Source of the DNA: CAWCWN01 sp963799245
GTDB taxonomy: Bacteria; Chloroflexota; Ktedonobacteria; Ktedonobacterales; Ktedonobacteraceae
Length of the DNA stretch: 64,000 nucleotides
Reading direction: 5' to 3'
Assembly: GCA_963799245.1 (NCBI GenBank)
Contig: CAWCWN010000006.1
Coordinates: forward strand, 124,001-188,000
Position numbers and translations under genes: made by a program. This document shows positions 25,993-34,550 of this stretch, piece after piece; position 1 is the first letter of the stretch, and every line of letters begins with the position of its first letter. The notes below the pieces were generated by a model. It saw only the letters and a list, made by a program, of their open reading frames with translations, had not been told where the DNA came from and made no database searches.

Positions 25993-26856
25993 TTATCGCC
26001 CCTCAAATTCCGCCTGCAGGGGCCCGGCGATTTCGGCGCTGATGCGCTGAACAATACCCTCAGGGTAGGGCGCCCGTAAATTCAAAATGATATGTGTTGT
26101 GCCGGCCTCGATATATGCTTTGATCCCCTCGCGGGTCTCCGCCGGATCGGCGTAGTTTACCGCCACCTGAATGGAACGCTCGATGCTGGAGGGATCACGG
26201 CCAATGGCCGCGCAGTGCTCCGCGAGCACTTCGGCTTTGTGGCGGAAGGTGTCGGCTGAGCCGCCGACAAAATTCCAGATTTGCGCATAGCGGGCGACGA
26301 CACGCAGTGTCAACTGCTCGCCGCTGCCACCAATGACAATGGGGGGATAGGGCTTCTGGACAGGCTTAGGCTCACAGCGAGCATCTTTCAGCTGGTAATA
26401 CTTCCCATCAAAATTGGCGACGGTCTCAGTCCACAGCCGTTTGATTACCTCGCACGCCTCTCCCAGGCGCCGGATACGCTCTCCTGGCGTATAGAGCGGA
26501 ATGCCGTACATATTGCTTTCAAGTTCGTTCCAGCCGGCCCCGATGCCGAAGTCCAGGCGCCCATGCGAAATATGGTCTACCGTCATGCCTATGTTTGCCA
26601 GAACTGCGGGGTGGCGGTATGTATTCCCTGTAACCATCAGTCCCAGGCGCAGGCGTTCAGTGCGAGCCGCTAACGCTCCCAGCAGCGTCCAGCCCTCCAG
26701 CTGCGGCCCGCTTGGGTCGGGGCCCAGCGCGATAAAGTGGTCGAATGCCCAGGCATGTTCGATGATGGGGACCCCTTCCGCCTCCAGCCAGACGCGGAGT
26801 ATGTCGTCATATGTGGTGAATTGTTGAGCGGTTTTGATTCCAAAGCGCAGTTTCAC
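25993..26856 (-). CDS. LLM-class flavin/F420-dependent oxidoreductase
   Basis: A luciferase-like monooxygenase fold enzyme of 287 residues. It shows FDHFIALGPDPSGPQLEGWT, LMVTGNTYRHPAVLANIGMT, HISHGRLDFGIGAGWNELES and PYPPIVIGGSGEQLTLRVVA, the standard blocks of the subfamily usually annotated as F420-dependent. Substrate is unknown, and FMN use cannot be excluded. GTG start with AGAAAGG upstream. It is convergent with pyrF and downstream of the kinase gene by about 110 bp. Confidence 0.85.
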   Translation of the reverse strand: MKLRFGIKTAQQFTTYDDILRVWLEAEGVPIIEHAWAFDHFIALGPDPSGPQLEGWTLLGALAARTERLRLGLMVTGNTYRHPAVLANIGMTVDHISHGRLDFGIGAGWNELESNMYGIPLYTPGERIRRLGEACEVIKRLWTETVANFDGKYYQLKDARCEPKPVQKPYPPIVIGGSGEQLTLRVVARYAQIWNFVGGSADTFRHKAEVLAEHCAAIGRDPSSIERSIQVAVNYADPAETREGIKAYIEAGTTHIILNLRAPYPEGIVQRISAEIAGPLQAEFEGR

Positions 26857-26966
26857 TGTGGTGCCTTTCTACATATTGCGTGTCCTGTGCACTGGTATCC
26901 TGGGAACAGGATATCGCGCTTTTTTTATACTATCATATTTCACCACTCTCGCGCGGCTCAGGGTTT

Positions 26967-28931
26967 TTAGGGGGTAGGTGATGAGGGAGTCGTTGTCGAA
27001 GTCGGCGCAGGCGTAGGTGCGCTGGTGGGAGACGGGGTCGGCGAAGGCGCAGGCGAAGGCGCGCTGGTGGGAGACGGGGTCGGCGAAGGCCTAGGCGCGC
27101 TGGTGGGAGACGGGGTCGGCGAAGGCCTAGGCGCGCTGGTGGGAGACGGGGTCGGCGAAGGCCTAGGCGCGCTGGTGGGAGACGGGGTCGGCGAAGGTGC
27201 CGGCGAAGGCGCGCTGGTGGGAGACGGGGTCGGCGAAGGTGCCGGCGAAGGCGCGCTGGTGGGAGACGGGGTCGGCGAAGGCGCAGGCGAAGGCGCGCTG
27301 GTGGGAGACGGGGTCGGCGAAGGCGCCGGCGAAGGCGCGCTGGTGGGCACAGCTTTGGCTGTGGGTGTTGGATGGAACGATTTTGGCGTCGCATGTACCG
27401 GCGTCGCATGCGCCGGCGAAGGCGCTACTTGAGCCGGACCAGTCCACATGCCATTCACAAGGGCAGCAAATTCGCCGGGCACGGCAAGCGCCATGCCTCC
27501 GGCGAGCAGCAGCAGGGCAACCAGCGCCGTTGCGGTGGGCAGCAACCAGCGCCATGCTCTGCGCGGCTGACCCGTGGCTCTCCCTTCCCTGGCGGCGATG
27601 ATTGCAGGGGTATTTCTCAAAGTAGGCGCATTGGCCTGTGCCGCCAGGCCCGGCTGGCTGGGCACATCTCTGGGGGTCGAGGCGCCCGTTGCTTTGACTG
27701 TCTGGCTCGCTTCAGGCGGGCTACTCGCCTGGTCTGGCGCAGACGACAACGGCATCGTAGGCTCTGTGAGCGCAGCGTTTGGCGCGGTAAGGTTCTCTTG
27801 CGCCTGTTTCACTTCTATGATGAGCATCAACGAGCCCTGCTCTGCTTCTTCACCCTGACTGTCCAGGCGGACCATGTGACCATCCTGGATCCCAGCCGGA
27901 ACCGCGATTGTTACCCGTCGCCCCCCTGGCAGGGTCAGCGCGCGTAAGGTGCCATGGCGCGCTTCGTTCTCACTGATTGCCAGTACTGCGTGTATTTCAT
28001 CTTCGTGCGCGGCGCTCAATGAACCCGAAGAGCGCGCCATTTGTAGCGGGTGACCCATTTCAGCTCCCTGTACCGCCAGGCGGAAGGCCTGCGCAAACGC
28101 GGCCATGGACGCAAAACGCTGAGCGGGCTCCTTCGCCAGAGCCTGCAGCAGCACCGTATCAACTTCGGCGGACAGAGCCGCATTGAATGTGCTCGGGGCC
28201 TGTGGTTGAACGCTAAGGTGCTGATACATCAGCTGCATCGAGCTACCCTGGAAGGGAGGGCGACCGGTCAGTAATTCATAGGCCATGATGGCCAGCGAGT
28301 ACTGGTCGGATGCTGGTACGGGGTGACCTGCCCATTGCTCCGGGGCCATGTAGGTCGGGGTGCCGCGAATGACCTGGCTTGTGGCAGTGGCCGCCGTCGT
28401 AAACTTTGCAATGCCGAAATCGGCGAGCTGCACATCGGGCCGATCAGGCGTCTCCTTCAGCTCGCGAATAAGCAGATTAGAGGGCTTGACATCCTGGTGA
28501 ATGATCTGTTGATCGTGTGAATGCTGCAGCGCGTCCGCCGTCTGGCTCACAATCTGCGCCACGTTCTGCGGGGATAGCAAAGCGGAGCTTTTGCGCCTTC
28601 CCAGCCAGTCCAGGAGCGAGCCTTCGCGGCGGAATGGCATGACGAGGTAGTTGAGCGTGGTATCAGCAAGGCTCGCCTCACCGTAGTCGAAGAGCGGCAG
28701 GATGTGGGGGTGATCCAGGCGAGCAATGGCCGTTGCCTCCCGTTGGAAGAGGCGCGTTACCCGTGTTGACGCATCGGCATCGGGATATGGGGACGCCGCG
28801 GACTGGATCACCTTGATGGCGACCTGCTGGCCGATGCGGGCATCTTCCGCGAGGTAGACTTCGCCCATCCCACCACTTCCAAGCCTGCGGATGAAGCGAT
28901 AGCGGCCAATTTGCAGTCCTTCGAGGGGCAT
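26967..28931 (-). CDS. Membrane Ser/Thr protein kinase with repetitive tail
   Basis: A 654-residue Hanks-type kinase. Residues about 10-270 hold the catalytic domain: RRLGSGGMGEVYLAED (P loop), AIKVI (Lys), IIHQDVKPSNLLI (catalytic loop, HQD in place of HRD), LADFGIAKF (DFG) and TYMAPEQW. Around residues 315-370 a segment with RVTIAVPAGIQDGHMVRLD and GSLMLIIEV resembles the second C-terminal beta domain of DnaJ. One membrane helix (about 458-482) is followed by an outside tail of roughly 150 residues built from SAPSPAPSPTPSPT and SAPRPSPTPSPT repeats; no PASTA domain. GAGGTGAG precedes the ATG. Probably an environmental or cell-wall sensor; the ligand is unknown. Confidence 0.9.
   Translation of the reverse strand: MPLEGLQIGRYRFIRRLGSGGMGEVYLAEDARIGQQVAIKVIQSAASPYPDADASTRVTRLFQREATAIARLDHPHILPLFDYGEASLADTTLNYLVMPFRREGSLLDWLGRRKSSALLSPQNVAQIVSQTADALQHSHDQQIIHQDVKPSNLLIRELKETPDRPDVQLADFGIAKFTTAATATSQVIRGTPTYMAPEQWAGHPVPASDQYSLAIMAYELLTGRPPFQGSSMQLMYQHLSVQPQAPSTFNAALSAEVDTVLLQALAKEPAQRFASMAAFAQAFRLAVQGAEMGHPLQMARSSGSLSAAHEDEIHAVLAISENEARHGTLRALTLPGGRRVTIAVPAGIQDGHMVRLDSQGEEAEQGSLMLIIEVKQAQENLTAPNAALTEPTMPLSSAPDQASSPPEASQTVKATGASTPRDVPSQPGLAAQANAPTLRNTPAIIAAREGRATGQPRRAWRWLLPTATALVALLLLAGGMALAVPGEFAALVNGMWTGPAQVAPSPAHATPVHATPKSFHPTPTAKAVPTSAPSPAPSPTPSPTSAPSPAPSPTPSPTSAPSPAPSPTPSPTSAPSPAPSPTPSPTSAPRPSPTPSPTSAPRPSPTPSPTSAPRPSPTPSPTSAPSPAPSPTPSPTSAPTPAPTSTTTPSSPTP
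27016..27345 (-). repeat. Tandem 42/36-nt repeats encoding the kinase tail
   Basis: Eight units of GCGCTGGTGGGAGACGGGGT plus a variable end occur in the order 42, 36, 36, 36, 42, 42, 42, 42 nt. All unit lengths are multiples of three, so copy-number changes keep the frame. The 36-nt type lacks one Pro-Ala pair and has Arg-Pro instead. Confidence 0.85.
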
Positions 28932-29141
28932 TTCTCACCTCATATATGCATATAAATACTATGACCTTGACTTCTGCCACTTTTCGTCCGGGTGTTAGCC
29001 TGCGCCTCGCCAGCAGATTCTCACAGTCACTGGTAATACGTTTAACATAGTTGTTATTAGTATAGGACCTGGAGCATAATACTTCAAGCTCGGGCTGTCT
29101 GTCGGGTGTATGAATTAGTTGTATGAAGTAATTGTAGGCAA

Positions 29142-30599
29142 TCAGGCGACAAGGCCATGCTGGTGCTCCCAGAAGTCGTCGTAGGTCGCATTGAGCACAG
29201 CGATACGCAAGGCCAAGACGGCATCCAGTCCTTCGGGCGTCCAACGCATGCCTGAGCGCTTAGCTCGGGTGCTGACCACGGTTTTACAAGCTGCTTCGGC
29301 GATACCACTGCCCACATGCATCCCTTGAGCGCGAAAGGCGGGATAACGCATGCGAGCCGCATTGGAGATGAAGTAGTCCATCTCGATCTCTGGCACACTG
29401 CGTGAGGCTCCTGGCTCAGGCGGCACCGCAGGGAAGGCGGCGATCTCGGCTACCAGCTCTTCGATGTTGCCCTCGACCAACAACGTACAAGCGTGTTCGG
29501 CCCAGGCGGCCGCTTCAGGTGAGCCAGACGCAAAGACGGCACGGGCCACCTTCCACACATGCTCGCGCGCATGCCACAGGTCGACAATCTGCACTGCTTC
29601 CGCAAAGTGTTCGGCGGCCAAACCCCAAATCCAGAGCGCCCCATCCCCCACAACCACCACTTGGCGCGCCTGGGGCAGGCCACGCGTGACCGCCAGCGTG
29701 TAGAGCGCCTTGCCAAACTCCTCGGCTTTGCAGCGTCGGGCTACATAGTGCTTCTCGCCCGCGTGATCGATGAAGACTCCTGGAGCCAGGCCTGAGCGTT
29801 GGGGGCCATGTGAGGCCGCAAAGACGGCTCCGACTTTGATTTCCCGATAGACATCTCCCGCTCGCTTGACCTCCTTGTCTTCCATCGGCACACTACCCCG
29901 ACGCAGACGGGCCGTTACGCCATCTAATTCGATGTAGAGGCGCTCGATGACTTCATGTTTGGGCTGCCCCTCCACCGTCAGGGTGGTTCGTGCTTGGGCT
30001 GCATGCTCCCACAGGGCAGCCACCTGCTCTCCTTCCTCGCGTGCCAGTGCCTCACCCACCGACTGCATTAGGTTGAGAGCTTGCCGGGCTGACATGCCCA
30101 ATGGCAGCAACCGGCTGAACGTCTCGGCCGCTTCCTCGAGCGTGAGCATGGCACACAGATAACTGATCGCTTGTTGCACCCCGGCACTTGTGCGGCGTGC
30201 TTGCACGCCCCAGACCGCATCGGCTGGAGCCTCCCCATGTGAACACTCCTGTTCGTTTCCTGCTGCCTCCGCTTGCTCCGGTCTCACACATTGGTAGTAC
30301 GGCCGACAAAATGTCACTTTGCCCAACATGGTCAACAGCTGCTTGGGGCGCACGCCGACCAAGCGCTGCTCATGCCCACAGGCTCCCTCGCGACGAACTG
30401 GGGGCAGTTCGCTGGAGGACTCAGGGCTCAGGATACATTCCATCCACTTGCGTCCTATGCTCATGACCCGTTCCAGCACCTGGGTTTCCACTCCCTTGAG
30501 ATCTCCTTCCTTGAGGTTCTGTAAACTCTCCACCAACTTCAGCACTTCCACTTCAGCTTCCTGCCTCAGCGCTGTTTGCAAGGATTCATTCGTTTCCAT
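29142..30599 (-). CDS. ISKra4-family transposase
   Basis: About 485 residues from METNESLQTALRQEAEVEVL. Blocks typical of the family include YIELDGVTARLRR, VVVVGDGALWIWGLAAEHF (catalytic Asp), VDLWHAREHVWKVARAVF and the C-terminal GMHVGSGIAEAACKTVVSTR followed by AKRSGMRW. The frame stays open to 30686, but upstream of 30613 it is sequence of the inserted IS4-type element, so I set the start at the ATG at 30599; GAGGAG lies nine bases upstream. The nested insertion separates the gene from its original promoter region, although the duplicated target restores the ribosome binding site. The coding region itself looks intact. Confidence 0.88.
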   Translation of the reverse strand: METNESLQTALRQEAEVEVLKLVESLQNLKEGDLKGVETQVLERVMSIGRKWMECILSPESSSELPPVRREGACGHEQRLVGVRPKQLLTMLGKVTFCRPYYQCVRPEQAEAAGNEQECSHGEAPADAVWGVQARRTSAGVQQAISYLCAMLTLEEAAETFSRLLPLGMSARQALNLMQSVGEALAREEGEQVAALWEHAAQARTTLTVEGQPKHEVIERLYIELDGVTARLRRGSVPMEDKEVKRAGDVYREIKVGAVFAASHGPQRSGLAPGVFIDHAGEKHYVARRCKAEEFGKALYTLAVTRGLPQARQVVVVGDGALWIWGLAAEHFAEAVQIVDLWHAREHVWKVARAVFASGSPEAAAWAEHACTLLVEGNIEELVAEIAAFPAVPPEPGASRSVPEIEMDYFISNAARMRYPAFRAQGMHVGSGIAEAACKTVVSTRAKRSGMRWTPEGLDAVLALRIAVLNATYDDFWEHQHGLVA

Positions 30600-30613
30600 T
30601 TTAGGGGACTCCT

Positions 30614-32126
30614 CCATAGGTGCGGACTTTAGGGAAAAAGGAGGGAAAGAACCAGACATGGCGACCTTTCTGATAGAGTAGTTCAAAACCCAAAAGACTC
30701 ATCAGAAGGAGCCGCCATGTCTACACCACAACAGCATATCGTATTGCCGAGCCAGGAGCAACTGGATAGGCTATTGAACGAACAATGGACGCAGGAAATT
30801 CTGCCGCGCTTGCCGGAGGCCCTGGAAGATCAGGCCCGAGTGTTAGGTGCCTTTGTGCGCATCCGCCAGCTGCGCAGCGCAGCCGACCTGTTGCGAGCGT
30901 TGCTGGTCTACGCTCTGTGCGGTCTTTCCTTTCGTGCGTTAGGGATCTGGGCGGTGCTCACCGGAATTGGTTGCTTGTCGGAGAAAGCCTGGCGCAAGCG
31001 CTTGCAGCAGGCAGAAACCTGGATCAGTTGGCTGCTATCCACCTTGATTGGAACCGCGCAGCGTCCAGGCTGGCTGGCCGAGGAGTTGACAGGAACCGGG
31101 ATCGTGCTGGTGGACCGCTCTTCCCTCAAGGTGATAGGGGGAACAGGAGATGATGTGCGATTGCATCTGGGCTATGACCTGCTGGCCGGGCGGATGGATC
31201 ACGTCGTGGTCAGCGATCGGCATCAGGCCGAGTCGATCCCAGCCGAGGTGGTGCATCAGAACTGGATCTATGTGAGCGACAGTGGGTATCGACAAGGCTA
31301 TGTAGCAACGGTGATGGCCCAAGGCGGGCAGGTGGTCGTCCGACGTCATGGCCATGACCTGCACCTGGAAGTGGAAGATGGCACGGTGATGGACGTGCGA
31401 GCACAGGCCCAGAGGTTAGACTATGGAGAAAGCACCAGCCTTTCTGGGTGGATCAACCTGCCGGGGAAGGGGCAGCGGGCATCCGTGCGAGTGGTCCTCT
31501 TCCATTTGCCCAAAGACCAAGCGCAACGGGCACGTGAGAGCAAAGCGGCCAAGGCGAGAGCCAAAGGCAAGCAGCTCAAAGACGAGACCTTGTGGTGGGC
31601 AGAATGGGTGGTGATCGTGACGACGCTCTGCGAGCAGGACTGGCCCGATGCGTTGATCTTGCGACTCTACCGCGCCCGCTGGCAAATTGAATTGCTCTTT
31701 AAACGCATGAAGACGTTTTTGCAGATGCATGTCCTGCGCTTGAAACAGATAGAGCGAGCCCGTCTGGTGGTCCACTTGCTGCTGATCGGCTGGGCCTTGT
31801 ACGAGCAGGAGGCGCAACTGATGCGAGAAGTCTTCCAGAAGATCGCAACGGAAGCGGATCAAGAGAGGATGGAGCCGGTCGAATGTGTGTTGAGTACCTG
31901 GACCTTGACCGCCATCGGCGTGCAGCACCTCAAGCAGATCGTGTGCGGTGGCTGGAGTGAACAGCGCTTGTGTGCCTGTGTGCCCTGGCTGCTGCGCTAT
32001 CTCTGCCACCGTCCTCGCTTGCGAGGACATCAAGAAACGGAGATACGCGCCCAACTCCTTGCCCTGACTTCTCCTCTGTGGAAAAGGGGAAAGGAGTTGG
32101 CTTTGGCCTAAAGTCCGCGCCTATGG
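30614..32126 (+). mobile_element. IS4-family insertion sequence, 1513 bp
   Basis: Terminal inverted repeats CCATAGGYGCGGACTTTAGG (20 bp, one mismatch) at 30614-30633 and 32107-32126, flanked by a 9-bp target duplication GGGACTCCT at 30605-30613 and 32127-32135 (10 bp if the terminal G is counted). It is inserted in the 5-prime untranslated region of the ISKra4 transposase gene. Intact ends and an intact transposase suggest a recent insertion. Confidence 0.9.
30717..32111 (+). CDS. IS4-family DDE transposase
   Basis: A 464-residue transposase. IVLVDRSSLKVIGGTGDD holds the first catalytic Asp (near residue 140), IYVSDSGYRQGYVATVMAQG the second, and LYRARWQIELLFKRMK the IS4 signature Y-x2-R-x3-E-x6-K with the catalytic Glu (near residue 330). 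The stop codon lies within the right terminal repeat. No frameshift or stop interrupts it, so the element may be active. Confidence 0.92.
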   Translation: MSTPQQHIVLPSQEQLDRLLNEQWTQEILPRLPEALEDQARVLGAFVRIRQLRSAADLLRALLVYALCGLSFRALGIWAVLTGIGCLSEKAWRKRLQQAETWISWLLSTLIGTAQRPGWLAEELTGTGIVLVDRSSLKVIGGTGDDVRLHLGYDLLAGRMDHVVVSDRHQAESIPAEVVHQNWIYVSDSGYRQGYVATVMAQGGQVVVRRHGHDLHLEVEDGTVMDVRAQAQRLDYGESTSLSGWINLPGKGQRASVRVVLFHLPKDQAQRARESKAAKARAKGKQLKDETLWWAEWVVIVTTLCEQDWPDALILRLYRARWQIELLFKRMKTFLQMHVLRLKQIERARLVVHLLLIGWALYEQEAQLMREVFQKIATEADQERMEPVECVLSTWTLTAIGVQHLKQIVCGGWSEQRLCACVPWLLRYLCHRPRLRGHQETEIRAQLLALTSPLWKRGKELALA

Positions 32127-32226
32127 GGGACTCCTCTCTGCTCTTGGTTTTTTACAGATGAGGATACCCCTTTTTTGCTTGGGTGCCTAACAACTAATTC
32201 ATACACCCCTGTCTGTCTTGCAAACA

Positions 32227-32258
32227 GGCCCGGCCAACCACGCGTGGTTGGCCGGGCC
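32227..32258. terminator. argS terminator, 32-nt perfect palindrome
   Basis: GGCCCGGCCAACCACG (32227-32242) and its exact complement (32243-32258). On the minus strand it follows the argS stop by 30 nt and is trailed by TGTTTG, a poor U tract. The ISKra4 target duplication begins 9 bp beyond it. Confidence 0.65.
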
Positions 32259-32288
32259 GGGCCCATATCTTCCAGGGTAACGAACTGC

Positions 32289-34385
32289 TCACATGCTTTC
32301 AAGCGGTACAAAGCCCAGCACGCGCAGAGCATTGTCCATGGTCTGCACGGTAGCACGCACCAGCCAGGCGCGGAAAGCCTTCACTGCCTCGTTCTCTTCT
32401 TTGACGATAGGCGGCGTGTGCTCATAGAAGTCACTAAAGTGTGTGGCCAGGTCATAGGCGTAGGCCGCGAGCACATTTGGCGCCAGCTCTGCGCTGGCCT
32501 CCACCAGGGTGCGTGGGTAGGCGTCGATGTGGCGTATGAGTTCCCATTCACTCTGTTCAAGCTGTTCTGGCAGCTTATCCAGGTTGGTGGGGGCTTCGTA
32601 GCCTTGCTGGCCCAGGCGGCGCAGGATGCTATTGGCCCGCGCGTAGGCATATTGGAGATAGACGCCTGTATCGCCATTGGGGCGCAGTGCCTCGTCCATA
32701 TCCAGGGATATGACCTGCTGCAGGTTATAGCGGATCATAAAGTAGCGAATGGCCGATGCCGCCAGGGGTGCGGCGATCTCAGGGGAGAGGTCCGGTTTGG
32801 TCTCCTGCACGCGCGCGATGGCGGCGTTGATCAGGTCGTCGGCCTTGATTTCGATGCCCTTGCGCCCGCTCATAGCGTAGAAATCGTGCCCATCGGATGT
32901 ATCGACGCCCAGGCGCGCCGCCGTGGCGGCGGAGAGGGTGACAACCTCGTAGGCGATGTGGACCGAGTGCTCGGCCTGTTCGACATAGCCCAGGCGGCGC
33001 AGGCTTTCATAGACAACCTGTTGGGGATAGGACTGGCGCACGTCGATGACGTTGATGGCGCGTTTAGCGTGACCGAAGCGCCTGGGGTCGGCCTCCTCGG
33101 CTTCTGGTGCCCGGTTCATTAACGTGCGCATCGTCCACAGCAGGCGGCCATCATGCTGGCGGCCCCAGAGCAAAAAGTGGAATTGCACGCCTATCTGTGG
33201 ATCATCGTTCAGCCCGAATTTCCAGAGCTGTGTGGCGATATCTTTGGCCGTGTAGGTCGCCGTGCCATCGCTTTTCACCAGAATTTTGTCGCTGGTGCGG
33301 TCGCCCTCATCGGTCTGCACGTCCCCTTCGCCAAAGGGCAGGACCCAGCAGCCCGCCACCCTGCCGCTTGCGGGTTTCTCCAGCAGCCCGCGCTCGCGCA
33401 GCATCTCAAAGGTTCGTTTCCACAGGCCCTCGTGCAGAATCGCCAATTCCCATGTCAAAAGATCATAGGAGATGTTCAGACGCGCCATCGTTGCCAGGTG
33501 AGCCGCGACGATGCGCTGCGAGAGTTCGGCCGCCATCATGGGATAATCGGGCCCCGAGCCAGATTCCGCGCCGTGCTCGATGCTGTGTAGGATGGTACTG
33601 CGCAGATCCATCAGCTCGGCCAGCACTTCCGGCTGCGTGTCTTTTAGCTGCCTGGCGGCGTCGTAGGCGTTGTTTACCGCGACATAGACGCGCGAGCAAT
33701 AGTAGTCGTAGGGTTCTCCGGGCAGGGGAGCATTGCCATCGGGTAGCTGCAAGGCCCCCTCCTGCAGTAAACGGAAGCCTACCAGGACATCCGCGACCTG
33801 CACCCCGGAATCATCGATGTAGTTTTGCGCCTCGACGTGGTAGCCCTGAGAGCGCAGCATGCGCACCGCTGTGTCACCTATGCACGAATTACGCAGGTGG
33901 CCGGCGTGCGCGGCCTTATTGCTATTGATGGCTGTGTGCTCGACAATGACTTTTGTGCCCACGCCGACATCGTTCTGGCCAAAGTCCGGGCCGGCATCCA
34001 GGACACGCTCGATGATGACCCTGGCCATAAAGGGCCTGTTCAAGCGAAAATTGATGAAGCCCGGCTGCGTGACGGTAATCTCAGCGATGGCGGGGATGTG
34101 CATTGCGCGCAATATGCTGGCCAGAGCTTCGGCAAGCGGGAGCGGATTGCCAGGGCGATTAAGCCTTTTCTTCCCCGTCCAGGCCATGACAGGCATCGAG
34201 TAGTCGCCAAAGCTGGCCTGGGCTGAAAAACGCAGGTCGATGGGCAATTGCGTGGCGTCAAAGGAGATCTGCTCCTGGGCCAGGTAGGTTACTATGGCCT
34301 GTTTAATAAATGTTGTTAGATATGCATGCAGATCTTTAGGTGAAGATTCTGCCACATGCTCTTCGGGGTCGCTCGATAATGTCAT
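32289..34385 (-). CDS. argS: Arginyl-tRNA synthetase
   Basis: Charges tRNA-Arg. The 698-residue product has an N-terminal Arg-S domain, the HIGH-like AAHAGHLRNSCIGD near residue 160, GYHVEAQNYIDDSGVQVADV, and the KMSKS-equivalent FYAMSGRKGIEIKADDLI near 505; the C-terminal DALR anticodon domain contains AYAYDLATHFSDFYEH. It is about 100 residues longer than the E. coli enzyme, mostly in the middle (residues 220-330), which appears to be a lineage feature. Followed by a palindromic terminator next to the IS insertion. Confidence 0.95.
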   Translation of the reverse strand: MTLSSDPEEHVAESSPKDLHAYLTTFIKQAIVTYLAQEQISFDATQLPIDLRFSAQASFGDYSMPVMAWTGKKRLNRPGNPLPLAEALASILRAMHIPAIAEITVTQPGFINFRLNRPFMARVIIERVLDAGPDFGQNDVGVGTKVIVEHTAINSNKAAHAGHLRNSCIGDTAVRMLRSQGYHVEAQNYIDDSGVQVADVLVGFRLLQEGALQLPDGNAPLPGEPYDYYCSRVYVAVNNAYDAARQLKDTQPEVLAELMDLRSTILHSIEHGAESGSGPDYPMMAAELSQRIVAAHLATMARLNISYDLLTWELAILHEGLWKRTFEMLRERGLLEKPASGRVAGCWVLPFGEGDVQTDEGDRTSDKILVKSDGTATYTAKDIATQLWKFGLNDDPQIGVQFHFLLWGRQHDGRLLWTMRTLMNRAPEAEEADPRRFGHAKRAINVIDVRQSYPQQVVYESLRRLGYVEQAEHSVHIAYEVVTLSAATAARLGVDTSDGHDFYAMSGRKGIEIKADDLINAAIARVQETKPDLSPEIAAPLAASAIRYFMIRYNLQQVISLDMDEALRPNGDTGVYLQYAYARANSILRRLGQQGYEAPTNLDKLPEQLEQSEWELIRHIDAYPRTLVEASAELAPNVLAAYAYDLATHFSDFYEHTPPIVKEENEAVKAFRAWLVRATVQTMDNALRVLGFVPLESM

Positions 34386-34474
34386 CTTCTAGCTCTCTTC
34401 TACAATCCATGGAATGTTCGCCCCTACTATAACGTAGCCGGCCAGCGCGGTCAAGTCTTTGGGAGAGAGCAAAT

Positions 34475-34526
34475 GAGTTGCGGGGGGGAGGGTGCGGCCC
34501 GGGCCGCACCCTCCCCCCCGCAACTC
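34475..34526. repeat. 52-nt perfect palindrome, possible terminator
   Basis: Arms 34475-34500 and 34501-34526 are exactly complementary (outer GAGTTGCGGGGGGGAG, inner GGTGCGGCCC). It lies between the minus-strand oxidoreductase and argS. Neither side has a T tract, so it may be a factor-dependent terminator, an RNA stabilising stem or a protein site. Confidence 0.55.
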
Positions 34527-34550
34527 CTGCGCAGGAGAGCGAGTGCCAGC

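Larger units (their letters stand above)
29104..32208 (-). mobile_element. ISKra4-family insertion sequence interrupted by an IS4-family element
   Basis: The outer ends are inverted repeats GGGTGTATGAATTAGTTGT (29104-29122 and complement at 32190-32208). They are bounded by an identical 9-bp target duplication CTGTCTGTC at 29095-29103 and 32209-32217. Removing the nested IS4-type insertion leaves about 1.58 kb, which suits a single-gene ISKra4 element. The element lies 9 bp from the argS terminator palindrome and upstream of the kinase gene. Confidence 0.9.

Noticed and set aside
27016..27345. CRISPR-like array (regularly spaced repeats)
   Set aside because: The variable parts are not unique spacers; all units translate in frame into the Pro/Ser/Thr tail of the kinase.
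26933..27409. Arg/Pro/Leu-rich 158-codon minus-strand frame and the Gly-rich plus-strand frames over the same DNA
   Set aside because: They are alternate-frame readings of the in-frame 36/42-nt repeats that encode the kinase tail; open only because the repeat lacks stops in several frames.
32175..33122. Long plus-strand frame antisense to argS (315 codons)
   Set aside because: It mirrors the high-GC codon pattern of argS, has no recognisable domain and starts inside the IS end.
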